Assembly: GCA_937135955.1 (NCBI GenBank)
Contig: CAKZOB010000066.1
Coordinates: 1-55,834, forward strand
Direction of reading: 5' to 3'
Origin: an uncultured Anaerolineales bacterium
GTDB taxonomy: Bacteria > Chloroflexota > Anaerolineae > Aggregatilineales > Aggregatilineaceae
Length of the DNA: 55,834 nt
This document shows positions 34,247 to 42,526 of the stretch, in pieces; the stretch's first letter is position 1; each line of letters starts with the position of its first letter. Both the position numbers and the translations under genes were made by a program. The notes beneath the pieces are model-generated. The model searched no databases. It was not told the DNA's origin and worked only from the letters and a program-made list of their open reading frames with translations.

Positions 34247-35617
34247 ATGCCCGATCTCTTCGACTACGGTCGCCAGCAACATCAGCGCCTGACTGGCCCT
34301 CTGGCGCAGCGGATGCGCCCCACTACCCTGGAAGAATTCGTAGGGCAACAGCACATCATCGGGCCGGGGCGTCTGCTCCGCCGCGCTATCGAGGCGGATC
34401 AACTCACCTCGATCATCCTGTGGGGGCCACCGGGCACGGGCAAGACCACCCTGGCCAACATCATCGCGCACCGCACCCGCCGCCATTTCAGCCGCCTGAA
34501 CGCCGTCACCTCTGGCGTCAAGGAACTGCGCGACCTGATCGCTGCCGCGCAGGAGCGGTTGGGCATGTATGGGCAGGGTACAGTGCTGTTCATTGACGAG
34601 ATTCACCGCTGGAACAAAGCGCAGCAGGACGGCCTGTTGCCCTATGTCGAAGATGGCACGGTCGTGCTGATCGGTTCGACGACCGAAAACCCCTTCTTCT
34701 CGCTGGTCAACCCCCTACTGAGCCGCAGCCGCGTCTTCCAACTGGTGCCGTTGACCGAAGATGAGATCATCACCATCCTGCAGCGCGCCCTGGAAGACCC
34801 CGAACGCGGGTTGGGCCGCCTGCCCATCCGCCTGACCGACGAGGCAGCGCGCCATCTGGCGCGGGTGGCGGGTGGCGACGCCCGCAGCGCCCTCAACGCG
34901 CTGGAACTGGCCGCCAAGACCACCCCGCCCGGCCCCGGCGGCGCGATCCTGATTGACCTGGAAGTGGCCGAGGAGAGCATTCAGCGGCGCGCTGTGCGCT
35001 ACGACAAGAGCGGCGACGAGCACTACGACACCATTAGCGCCTTCATCAAGAGTGTGCGCGGCTCCGACCCCGACGCGGCGCTCTACTGGATGGCCAAGAT
35101 GCTCACGGCGGGCGAAGACCCGCGCTTCATCCTGCGCCGCCTGTTCATCCTGGCCAGCGAAGATATTGGCCTGGCCGATCCCAACGCGCTGGTAGTAGTG
35201 GCAGCGGCGGCGCAGGCGTTCGAATGGGTGGGGATGCCCGAAGGACACTACTTCCTGGCGCACGCCTGCCTCTACCTGGCCACCGCGCCCAAGAGCAACA
35301 GCGCCGGCGCGATCTGGAAAGCGCTGGATCACATTCAGCAACACGGCCCTGGCGAAGTCCCGCCCTACCTGTGCGACAAGACCGATCGCTTTTACGGCGA
35401 CACGCGCGACCACTACCGGCAGGCCCTGCAGGATGTGAGCGGCGAACGCGGCGAGTACAAATATCCGCACGACTACCCCGGCGGCTGGGTCCCTCAACAC
35501 TATCTCCCGCTCGGCATGGAACCGCCCGGCTGGTATCGTCCCAAAGACATTGGCTACGAGCGCACCATCCGCGAACGGCTGGCCGCACTGGGCTTGCTGA
35601 AGGACGAAACATCCTGA
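34247..35617 (+). CDS. rarA: Replication-associated recombination protein A (MgsA/RarA)
   Basis: A 456-residue clamp-loader-like AAA+ ATPase acting at stalled replication forks. Walker A is GPPGTGKTT (about 60-68), Walker B VLFIDEIHRW (about 113-122), and sensor 1 lies in LIGSTTENPFFSLVNPLLSR. The C-terminal MgsA domain is recognisable from KSVRGSDPDAALYWMAKML and ASEDIGLADPNAL. It ends with YPHDYPGGWVPQHYLP, as in the family. It is complete and of typical length. A TATAAT -10 lies 42 bases before the ATG. It stands alone. Confidence 0.95.
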   Translation: MPDLFDYGRQQHQRLTGPLAQRMRPTTLEEFVGQQHIIGPGRLLRRAIEADQLTSIILWGPPGTGKTTLANIIAHRTRRHFSRLNAVTSGVKELRDLIAAAQERLGMYGQGTVLFIDEIHRWNKAQQDGLLPYVEDGTVVLIGSTTENPFFSLVNPLLSRSRVFQLVPLTEDEIITILQRALEDPERGLGRLPIRLTDEAARHLARVAGGDARSALNALELAAKTTPPGPGGAILIDLEVAEESIQRRAVRYDKSGDEHYDTISAFIKSVRGSDPDAALYWMAKMLTAGEDPRFILRRLFILASEDIGLADPNALVVVAAAAQAFEWVGMPEGHYFLAHACLYLATAPKSNSAGAIWKALDHIQQHGPGEVPPYLCDKTDRFYGDTRDHYRQALQDVSGERGEYKYPHDYPGGWVPQHYLPLGMEPPGWYRPKDIGYERTIRERLAALGLLKDETS

Positions 35618-35749
35618 GCATAGGTGGGCAGGTAGTTATCCGTAGCGTAGCGACACTGTTGGCAGAGGGCTTCCGTCATCCCCCTGGATTTGTTTTCCTC
35701 TATCCTGAATACTGCGTATCGCATCTCACAGAATGAGGAGACCAATTCC

Positions 35750-36556
35750 ATGTCTATCAATTCCATGTCTATTGTCATCCGTCTGTTCGTCGTGATCGCC
35801 CTGCTGCTGACCGCAACCCCTGTGCTGGCCCAGGACGATACCCACACCATCTCGTTCGATGGCTTCCGCTTCGCCTTCACCGAAGCCGTCGCCAGCCAGG
35901 TCACCGTGCAGCACTATCCAGGCGGCGCGCCGGACATTGGGCCGGGCGGTGCTGATGCGCCTCACCTGCGCTTCGAGCTATCGCACGTCTCGCGCGACCC
36001 CATGCCCGCAGCCCCGCCGCCTGTTGTTGGCGATGTGCGCGTCTATCAGATCGCCGACATGGCCGGATACGAAGGCTACGCGGAGCGCGTCGAGCAGCTC
36101 AAGGCGCTGCTGGCCGCACGTCCCGACCTGCAACCTTACGAAGTCGTCGTCGAGAACCTCACCGAGAACACGCTGCCATTCCTGCCCATCCTGCCCGCCG
36201 GACAACTGCTGCGCGCCCGCGCTGAGTATGTGGACACACCCGCTGTCAGCGGCATCAGTTACCTCGTCGTCTACCGCCTGGATGTGTCTCCACTGCTCAG
36301 CAACGATTTCATGTGGACGTTCCAGGGCCTCAGCGCCGATGGCAGCCGCTACGTCAGCGCCACACTGCGCCTGAGCACATCGCTCTTCCCCGCTGAGGTC
36401 TCCGGCGATTTCGACTGGGTCAACTGGACGCAAGAACAGTGGATCGCTGCCTTCAACGAAGGGATCGCCACCCTCAACGCGGCCCGTCCGTCGGACTTCG
36501 GCCCCTCGCTGGACGATCTCGCCGCTATGGTGAACAGCTTCGCCTTCAGCGACTGA
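35750..36556 (+). CDS. Exported protein of unknown function
   Basis: A 268-residue secreted protein. The signal peptide is SIVIRLFVVIALLLTATPVL, with a cleavage site near AQDD. The mature part of about 240 residues is acidic, with no Cys and no membrane span (HTISFDGFRFAFTEAVAS; SGISYLVVYRLDVSPLLSND). I recognise no family. GAGGAG lies nine bases before the ATG at 35750. A perfect 15-base tandem duplication (35743-35757 and 35758-35772) repeats the start region, giving MSINSMSI and a second possible ATG at 35765. A terminator hairpin follows at 36576. Confidence 0.75.
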   Translation: MSINSMSIVIRLFVVIALLLTATPVLAQDDTHTISFDGFRFAFTEAVASQVTVQHYPGGAPDIGPGGADAPHLRFELSHVSRDPMPAAPPPVVGDVRVYQIADMAGYEGYAERVEQLKALLAARPDLQPYEVVVENLTENTLPFLPILPAGQLLRARAEYVDTPAVSGISYLVVYRLDVSPLLSNDFMWTFQGLSADGSRYVSATLRLSTSLFPAEVSGDFDWVNWTQEQWIAAFNEGIATLNAARPSDFGPSLDDLAAMVNSFAFSD

Positions 36557-36575
36557 CCGTCTCGCTCATACCTTG

Positions 36576-36618
36576 CCGCCCCCTTGTGCGGCAGCCGCCA
36601 GGGGGCGGTTTGCTTTCT
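36576..36618 (+). terminator. Rho-independent terminator after the exported protein
   Basis: Stem CCGCCCCCT (36576-36584) / AGGGGGCGG (36600-36608) followed by TTTGCTTTCT. The rest of the gap 36557-36900 is unusually AT-rich from about 36760. It contains a TATAGT at 36819-36824 that may be the -10 of the transporter operon; I see no gene in it. Confidence 0.75.
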
Positions 36619-36900
36619 GCCGGAAAACCCTGTTTTCGTGCCAGCGAAGGGCCAGGAGCCTGCAAATAGTGTAAGGATACTATCCCGCCACGCCTCCGAC
36701 TGCTTCCCTTACTTCGTCTTTGTGAGCACCACCTACCCCGTCGCTTCACCCTGCCCAACATGACATACGTTATTGTAAAAAATTACTTTTGCAACTTATA
36801 TCTTATTTCTCGTGCGGATATAGTTGGCAATGCGATACCGTACACTCCGCTCTGCAATCCGATCCGCCAATCCACGTAAATGGGAAAGAAGGAGTTGTGC

Positions 36901-38481
36901 ATGAAAAAGCGCTTTTGGGTACTCACAGTTCTACTCGCCTTCGCGCTGCTTCTGCCATTGGTAGCGCCAGCCAGCGCACAAGATAGGGCTGCGCGAGTCC
37001 GCATTGGCATTACCAGCGATCAATGGGGGCTTACGCCCTACGACTACAACACCGGCTATCCCGGCTACATCATGATGTCGTTGCTCTACGACAACCTGCT
37101 CTGGTTTGGGCCGGATGGTTCGCTTATCCCCTGGCTGGCTTCGGATTACGCGGTCTCCGAGGACGGTCTGGCCTGGACTTTCACTCTGCGTCCCGATGCT
37201 GTGTGGCACGATGGTGAGCCAGTCACGGCTGAGGATGTGGCCTTTACGATGGATTTCATCAAGAACAACCAGCATTTGCGTTGGACCGATCCTGTCACCA
37301 ACCTGGTTGCATCAGTAGAGGTCGCAGATGAGCACACCGCCGTGATTCACCTCACTGCGCCATCGCCTGGGTTTGCGTACCTCATCGCGGCTGATGTGCC
37401 CATCCTGCCCCAGCACATCTGGCAGAATGCAACCCTGACCTGGGGCGAACCCGTTGATGTGCCGCCCATCGGCAGCGGGCCGTATAAACTGGTCGAACAT
37501 CAGACCGATGTCATGTATCGCATGGAGGCCAATCCGGATTACTGGGCAGGCCCGCCCCTGGTTGACGAACTGGTATTCGTGATTATCGCCGACACCAATG
37601 CGCAGATGACCGCGCTCCGCAGCGGGGAAATCGACCTGGCAACCAGTTATGTGCCACCGGAGCTGGTCAACCAGATAGATGACGGGGCTAACATTGTTGT
37701 CGCCCGCACGCCGGGTTACGTGTTGGACTATGTGGGGATGCACGCCGACCGTCCTCCCCTGAACGACACGGCGTTCCGCCTGGCGTTGTCCTATGCAGTA
37801 GATGTACAGGAGATCACTGTCACACTGTACGGTGACTACGCTGTACCCGGTTCCCCCGGCTATGTGCCACCCAGCGCACCCTGGGCCGTATCCATTGATC
37901 CCCAGTATGACCCGGAGTATGCCGCCAAATTGCTCGACGAAGCCGGATACCTCGATACGGACGGCGACGGCTGGCGCGAGACCCCCGACGGTGAGCCGAT
38001 CGATCTGGAAATGCATACTCCCACCAACAACCCCCTTCGGATGCGTGCGGGGGAACTGGTGGCCGAATACGCGGCGAAGGTCGGCATACGCATCCAGCCG
38101 GCACCGGGCGAGTTCAATACCTGGATGACGACCGTCCGCGAACGCGGCGACTATGAGATGTATCTGGGCGGCTGGTCTGCACCGGTTCAGCAGAACCCAG
38201 ACCGTATGGCGCAGTTGTTCCACACCGAAGGCGCGCTCAACTTCATCGAATTCAGCCAGCCAGAACTGGATGAACTGCTGGATGCCTTCGCCATTGAAGT
38301 GGACTCGGCTCGACGCCTGGAGCTGGCAGCCGCCATTCAGGAACTCATCGCAGCCAACGCGCCGTACCTCTGCCTTTACTATCCAGACGCGCTGCAAGGC
38401 TATCGCCCCGCTGCGTACAACGGCTGGATCACGATTCCCGGCACAGGCATTTTCGACAAGCAGTCGTTCCTGCCACGTTAG
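36901..38481 (+). CDS. ABC transporter substrate-binding protein, family 5 (peptide/nickel/oligosaccharide type)
   Basis: A 526-residue exported binding protein. The signal peptide is MKKRFWVLTVLLAFALLLPL ending near ASAQ; there is no lipobox. SBP_bac_5 marks are YPGYIMMSLLYDNLLWFGPD, the WTFTLRPDAVWHDGEPVTAEDV block (family signature region), IGSGPYKL and DPEYAAKLLDEAGY. Substrates of this family include oligopeptides, nickel chelates, opines and sugars; the sequence does not choose. AAGGAG precedes the ATG at 36901. It is the first gene of a six-gene operon and is separated from the permease genes by a strong hairpin, a common way to keep binding protein in excess. Confidence 0.9.
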   Translation: MKKRFWVLTVLLAFALLLPLVAPASAQDRAARVRIGITSDQWGLTPYDYNTGYPGYIMMSLLYDNLLWFGPDGSLIPWLASDYAVSEDGLAWTFTLRPDAVWHDGEPVTAEDVAFTMDFIKNNQHLRWTDPVTNLVASVEVADEHTAVIHLTAPSPGFAYLIAADVPILPQHIWQNATLTWGEPVDVPPIGSGPYKLVEHQTDVMYRMEANPDYWAGPPLVDELVFVIIADTNAQMTALRSGEIDLATSYVPPELVNQIDDGANIVVARTPGYVLDYVGMHADRPPLNDTAFRLALSYAVDVQEITVTLYGDYAVPGSPGYVPPSAPWAVSIDPQYDPEYAAKLLDEAGYLDTDGDGWRETPDGEPIDLEMHTPTNNPLRMRAGELVAEYAAKVGIRIQPAPGEFNTWMTTVRERGDYEMYLGGWSAPVQQNPDRMAQLFHTEGALNFIEFSQPELDELLDAFAIEVDSARRLELAAAIQELIAANAPYLCLYYPDALQGYRPAAYNGWITIPGTGIFDKQSFLPR

Positions 38482-38501
38482 CCTACCCGCTTCACCATTC
38501 C

Positions 38502-38531
38502 CAGAGGCATCCTGGTACCAGGGTGCCTCTG
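38502..38531 (+). terminator. Intra-operon hairpin between binding protein and permease genes
   Basis: CAGAGGCATCCTGG (38502-38515), a TA loop, CCAGGGTGCCTCTG (38518-38531): 14 pairs including one G-U. There is no U-tract. It lies 20 bases after the binding-protein stop and 23 bases before the permease start, so it fits an mRNA stabiliser or attenuator rather than a full stop. Confidence 0.6.
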
Positions 38532-38554
38532 TTGGCATCAAAGGGGATAGTTTG

Positions 38555-39541
38555 GTGAGTCACACGATCCGGTTAGTTGGCGTCCGCGCCGTCACCTTCC
38601 TGGCAACGCTGTGGGTGATCCTCTCGATCAACTTCCTGATCCCCCGTCTGATGCCCGGCGACCCAACTCTGTTCCTGCTGGGGGGCGACATTGAGACAGC
38701 AGACCCAGCCGTGGTGGAGACGCTGCGCGCGCGGTATGGGCTGAACCACTCTCTATCCACCCAGTACCTTCTCTACTGGCAGAATCTGCTGCGCGGCGAC
38801 CTGGGCTATTCGCTCCAGCGCAGGCAGCCTGTCGCGGACGTTATCGCTGGCAAACTTCCCTGGACACTCTTGTTAGGCGGCACCAGCCTCTTCCTGGCAA
38901 CCGTGCTGGGCATAGGGCTGGGCGCGTGGTGCACCTGGCGGGGCCGGATATTCGAGACGGCAGGACTCGGATTGGCGATCGGCCTCAACGCAATGCCGGC
39001 CTTCTGGGTTGGCATTCTGCTGCTGGCCAATTTCGCATCTCGTCCGGGCAGCCTGCCCAGCTACGGCGCTTATACGCCCTGGAAAGACTTCGCCCCCTTC
39101 TCAACCGACTGGCTATGGGACGTAGGGCAGCATCTCATCCTGCCGGCAGTCACGTTGACCCTGGCATTGGTGGGCGACATCACTCTGCTCACCAACGCTG
39201 CCCTGCGCGATGTGATCCCCGAACCCTACCTGATCACTGCGCGCGGCAAAGGGCTTCGCGAGCGCACAGTCCTGTTTCGCCATGCCCTGCGCAACGCCAT
39301 GTTGCCGCTGGTCGCGCGGATCGGGCTAATGGCAGGATTGATGTTCGGCGGGTCAACCCTGGTCGAGTCGGTTTTCTCGTATCCTGGCCTTGGATTGATG
39401 CTATACGACGCCGTCATCGCGCGTGACTTCGCGCTGCTGCAAGGGGGGCTGCTGGTGATCGTCCTGGCGGTGCTGGCAGCCAACACAGCAGCGGACCTCC
39501 TGTATCGCCTGCTTGATCCACGCCTGAGGACGGGCACATGA
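38555..39541 (+). CDS. ABC transporter permease (DppB/OppB-like)
   Basis: A 328-residue membrane protein with six helices. It starts VSHTIRLVGVRAVTFLATLW and has the family SINFLIPRLMPGDP and RYGLNHSLSTQYLLYW blocks. The cytoplasmic EAA loop is ITARGKGLRERTVLFRHALR, which docks to the ATPase. The start is a GTG at 38555 after AAGGGG; the frame back to 38153 overlaps the binding protein gene and is not used. The stop overlaps the next ATG by 4 bases. No ATPase gene is in the operon, so ATPase subunits must come from elsewhere. Confidence 0.88.
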   Translation: MSHTIRLVGVRAVTFLATLWVILSINFLIPRLMPGDPTLFLLGGDIETADPAVVETLRARYGLNHSLSTQYLLYWQNLLRGDLGYSLQRRQPVADVIAGKLPWTLLLGGTSLFLATVLGIGLGAWCTWRGRIFETAGLGLAIGLNAMPAFWVGILLLANFASRPGSLPSYGAYTPWKDFAPFSTDWLWDVGQHLILPAVTLTLALVGDITLLTNAALRDVIPEPYLITARGKGLRERTVLFRHALRNAMLPLVARIGLMAGLMFGGSTLVESVFSYPGLGLMLYDAVIARDFALLQGGLLVIVLAVLAANTAADLLYRLLDPRLRTGT

Positions 39542-40332
39542 CAACACGCGTCGGGCTGGTGATTGTGGTCTGTTTTGCACTGATGGCCTTGCTGGCACCG
39601 TCCATAGCGCCGTACGATCCTTATGAGCGTGTCGGCAAACCTTTCCAGCGCCCCTCTGCCCTGCACTGGTTAGGCACCAACGATGTTGGTCACGACATCT
39701 TGAGCGAGTTGCTGGTCGGCGCGCGCGTGACCTTGTTCGTCAGCGTCATAGTTGGGCTGCTTACTACCGCCATTGGCGCGGTCATGGGTTTGCTGGCCGC
39801 CTATGGCTCGCCGGTGCTATCCGCGCTGGTCCAGGCAGCGATCAACACGGCCATCGTTATACCCCGCCTGCCGCTGGTGATCGTCGCTGCCGCCTACACC
39901 GGGCGCGGATTGACAGCCCTGATCCTCGTCCTGGCTGCCGTGTCGTGGCCTGGGATTGCGCGAGTCGTCCATGCCCAAACCTTAACCATCTGCCGCCATG
40001 AATACATTACCGCTGCGCGCAGCATTGGGGCAGGGCCGTTCTGGATCGCGCGTATGCACCTCTGGCCAGGTGTGCGCACCCTGGTCTGGACACAATTTCT
40101 GCTTGCGGTCAACTCCGCTGCGCTGAGCGAGGCCGGGCTGTCCTTCCTGGGGCTGGGCGACGCAACTCGCAAAAGCTGGGGCACCATGCTGCACTATGCT
40201 CACGCTCGCAGTGCCTTTCTGACCAACGCCTGGTGCTGGTGGGTGCTGCCACCTGGATTATGCCTGGCCTTGTTCCTTTTGGGGCTGATGTTGCTGGGCC
40301 GCCCTTCTGACTCCCGCTCGAACAATCACTGA
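39538..40332 (+). CDS. ABC transporter permease (DppC/OppC-like)
   Basis: A 264-residue membrane protein. It shows MALLAPSIAPYDPYERVGKP, HWLGTNDVGHDILSELLVGA (the OppC TDxxGRDxxS-like region), the EAA loop EYITAARSIGAGPFWIARMH and SEAGLSFLGLGDATRKSWGT. It is slightly shorter than typical DppC (about 280-300). It should pair with the preceding permease to form the transmembrane channel. ATGA overlap with the previous gene shows tight coupling. The methyltransferase gene follows after 18 bases. Confidence 0.88.
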   Translation: MTTRVGLVIVVCFALMALLAPSIAPYDPYERVGKPFQRPSALHWLGTNDVGHDILSELLVGARVTLFVSVIVGLLTTAIGAVMGLLAAYGSPVLSALVQAAINTAIVIPRLPLVIVAAAYTGRGLTALILVLAAVSWPGIARVVHAQTLTICRHEYITAARSIGAGPFWIARMHLWPGVRTLVWTQFLLAVNSAALSEAGLSFLGLGDATRKSWGTMLHYAHARSAFLTNAWCWWVLPPGLCLALFLLGLMLLGRPSDSRSNNH

Positions 40333-40350
40333 CACAGGAGTGACATTGCC

Positions 40351-41169
40351 GTGAATGAGTTCGTCCCCCTCGATTTTGCCGCGGCCTGGCAGGCGTTCAC
40401 CAGGCAGCGCTACGGCGACCAAACCGACAAAGATGATCGGGCCATGTGGGCATCGTTTGCTGAGCAGTACGACGAGCGAACGCGCTTTTCAGACGGTCTG
40501 CAAACGTTGCTAGAAGCGCTTGTACACCCCGGCGATACCGTGCTAGATGTCGGCGCAGGTACCGGTCGTATAGCGCTACCGCTGGCCCGCATTGCCCGTC
40601 GGGTCACAGCGCTGGATCACTCTCCGGCCATGCTGGATGTGCTGCGGCGCAAGATGATCCAGCAGGAAGTCAATAACATTCAGATAGTCGAAACGACCTG
40701 GCAGCAAGCTGAAGTCGAACCGCACGATGTGGTGATCGCCATCTGGTCTCTTTACCGCCAGTCAGATATACTCACCGCCCTGCGTAAACTCGTGACTGCC
40801 ACACGCCGCACCTTGGTGATCGCCGATGGGGATTCCGGCATGAGACCGCCGCACGAAATGCCCCATGCCGATCTGCTGAGCGAAATCTGGGGCGGCGGAG
40901 CTGGTCAGGGCATTCCCAATTACCTGTATTTTGCGGGCATGTTGTGGCAGATTGGCGTGCGGGCCAATGTGCAGGTGATCTACGAGCAGCGCGCTTATCA
41001 GGGCGCGACGCCCGCTGAGATCGCCAGACAACTAGTTCCGGCACGCGCCACCCCTGAGCAAATCGAGCGTTTCTCGACACGGCTTGAGCCGTTGCTTTGT
41101 CGTAATGGTAACGGGTACAGCTATCGGTACACAGTTCCAATAGGTATAGTGACCTGGACAAGAGGTTGA
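40351..41169 (+). CDS. Class I SAM-dependent methyltransferase
   Basis: A 272-residue protein with a Rossmann methyltransferase core. Motif I is VLDVGAGTGRIALPLA (about residues 62-77), post-I LDHSPAMLDVLRRK and motif IV VVIAIWSLYR. The N-terminal region (FAAAWQAFTRQRYGDQTDKD) and the C-terminal half are presumably the substrate cap. The methyl acceptor is unknown. The start is a GTG at 40351 with AGGAG ten bases upstream. Its place between a transporter and a DprE-like pair, with gaps of 18 and 4 bases, suggests it modifies what is imported or made by this operon. Confidence 0.83.
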   Translation: MNEFVPLDFAAAWQAFTRQRYGDQTDKDDRAMWASFAEQYDERTRFSDGLQTLLEALVHPGDTVLDVGAGTGRIALPLARIARRVTALDHSPAMLDVLRRKMIQQEVNNIQIVETTWQQAEVEPHDVVIAIWSLYRQSDILTALRKLVTATRRTLVIADGDSGMRPPHEMPHADLLSEIWGGGAGQGIPNYLYFAGMLWQIGVRANVQVIYEQRAYQGATPAEIARQLVPARATPEQIERFSTRLEPLLCRNGNGYSYRYTVPIGIVTWTRG

Positions 41170-41173
41170 CCAG

Positions 41174-42517
41174 ATGATCATCAACGGCCACGGACGCACT
41201 TACCAATCTTGGGGGCGCTATCCCAAGGTCAAACGGCAAAACGTGGTACGCATCCATTGGCGCGGTGACAGCCTCGACCTGGCGCACATCAACGGATCGG
41301 TGTTGCCGCGTGGCCTGGGCCGCAGCTATGGCGATAGTTGTCTGAATGAAGACGGCACATTGCTGGATACGACGCCTCTCAACCGCTTCATCGCTTTCGA
41401 CGAAAGTGCCGGGCTGCTACGCTGCGAAGCGGGAGTGACCCTCGCCGAAATTTTGCGCCTCATCGTGCCGCGCGGCTGGTTTTTGCCCACCACGCCCGGC
41501 ACCAAGTTTGTGACAGTGGGCGGCGCGATTGCCAACGATGTACACGGCAAGAACCACCACAGAGCCGGGACTTTTGGTCGCCATGTCACTCGCTTTGAGT
41601 TGCTGCGTTCGAACGGCGAACGGCTGATCTGTTCGCCGGACGAAAACGCCGACCTGTTCCGCGCAACCATTGGCGGCCTGGGGCTAACCGGCCTGATCCT
41701 CTGGGCTGAATTCCGTGTTCAGCGCGTCGCTGGTCCTTTCATCGCCAAAGAACAGATTCGCTTCAGTTGCATTGACGAATTCTTCGAGATCAGCGCCGAC
41801 TCTGACGAACGCTACGAGCACACGATGGCCTGGGTGGACTGCCTGGCGACAGGGCGGAACCTGGGACGCGGCCTGTTCATGCGTGGTAATTACACCAGGC
41901 CGAAACCTATTCCCCGCCAAACCACAGAGCCGCGCTCGCTGTTCACGATGCCGATCCAGCTCCCGGCATTTGTGCTCAACCTGATGACAGTGAGAGCATT
42001 CAACAGCCTGTACTATCACTCGCAGCTTCCCAAACGGACGTTCCGCACTGTACCCTATGACCCGTTCTTCTACCCTCTAGACGCTATTCACGAGTGGCAT
42101 CGGCTCTATGGTGCGCCCGGTTTTCTGCAATATCAGTTCGTAGTCCCTTACGCTCAGGATCGCACTGCGATCAAAGCTATCTTGACGGAGATCAGCCGGT
42201 CGGGAGTGGTATCGTTCCTGGCTGTATTGAAAGTGTTCGGCGACGTGCCCTCGCCAGGAATGTTATCTTTTCCTCGCCCAGGCGTGACACTGGCCCTGGA
42301 CTTTCCGTTTCGCGGTCAGCGCACTCTGGCCCTGCTCGACCGTCTCGACCAGATCGTGCAAGCGCACGGCGGCGTTGTCAACCCGGCCAAAGACGCGCGC
42401 ATGTCAGCAGCGAGCTTCCAGGCCTTCTACCCTCAATGGCGCGAGTTTGCGCAGTATATTGATCCCAAATTCTCGTCGAGTTTTTGGCGGCGCGTCACGC
42501 AGGCATCCCACGAGTGA
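41174..42517 (+). CDS. dprE1: DprE1-like FAD-dependent oxidase (decaprenylphosphoryl-ribose 2-oxidase type)
   Basis: A 447-residue FAD-linked (VAO-fold) oxidase. It follows mycobacterial DprE1 closely: RGLGRSYGDSCLNEDG, LPTTPGTKFVTVGGAIANDV with the GKNHH block, YGAPGFLQYQFVVPY, the PLSFP-like MLSFPRPG and the AKDAR block with the conserved Lys. In mycobacteria DprE1 oxidises the 2'-OH of decaprenylphosphoryl-ribose, the first half of epimerisation to arabinose. The Cys387 of M. tuberculosis, in WNICVDFP, is Ala374 here (VTLALDFP). It is followed after 9 bases by a DprE2-like reductase, so the two-step epimerase is complete. The actual lipid-sugar or free-sugar substrate is unknown. Confidence 0.85.
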   Translation: MIINGHGRTYQSWGRYPKVKRQNVVRIHWRGDSLDLAHINGSVLPRGLGRSYGDSCLNEDGTLLDTTPLNRFIAFDESAGLLRCEAGVTLAEILRLIVPRGWFLPTTPGTKFVTVGGAIANDVHGKNHHRAGTFGRHVTRFELLRSNGERLICSPDENADLFRATIGGLGLTGLILWAEFRVQRVAGPFIAKEQIRFSCIDEFFEISADSDERYEHTMAWVDCLATGRNLGRGLFMRGNYTRPKPIPRQTTEPRSLFTMPIQLPAFVLNLMTVRAFNSLYYHSQLPKRTFRTVPYDPFFYPLDAIHEWHRLYGAPGFLQYQFVVPYAQDRTAIKAILTEISRSGVVSFLAVLKVFGDVPSPGMLSFPRPGVTLALDFPFRGQRTLALLDRLDQIVQAHGGVVNPAKDARMSAASFQAFYPQWREFAQYIDPKFSSSFWRRVTQASHE

Positions 42518-42526
42518 GGAACGACC

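Noticed and set aside
38153-38554. Upstream extension of the first permease inside the binding-protein gene
   Set aside because: Out-of-phase shadow of the binding protein; GTG 38555 gives the conserved permease N-terminus after a ribosome site.
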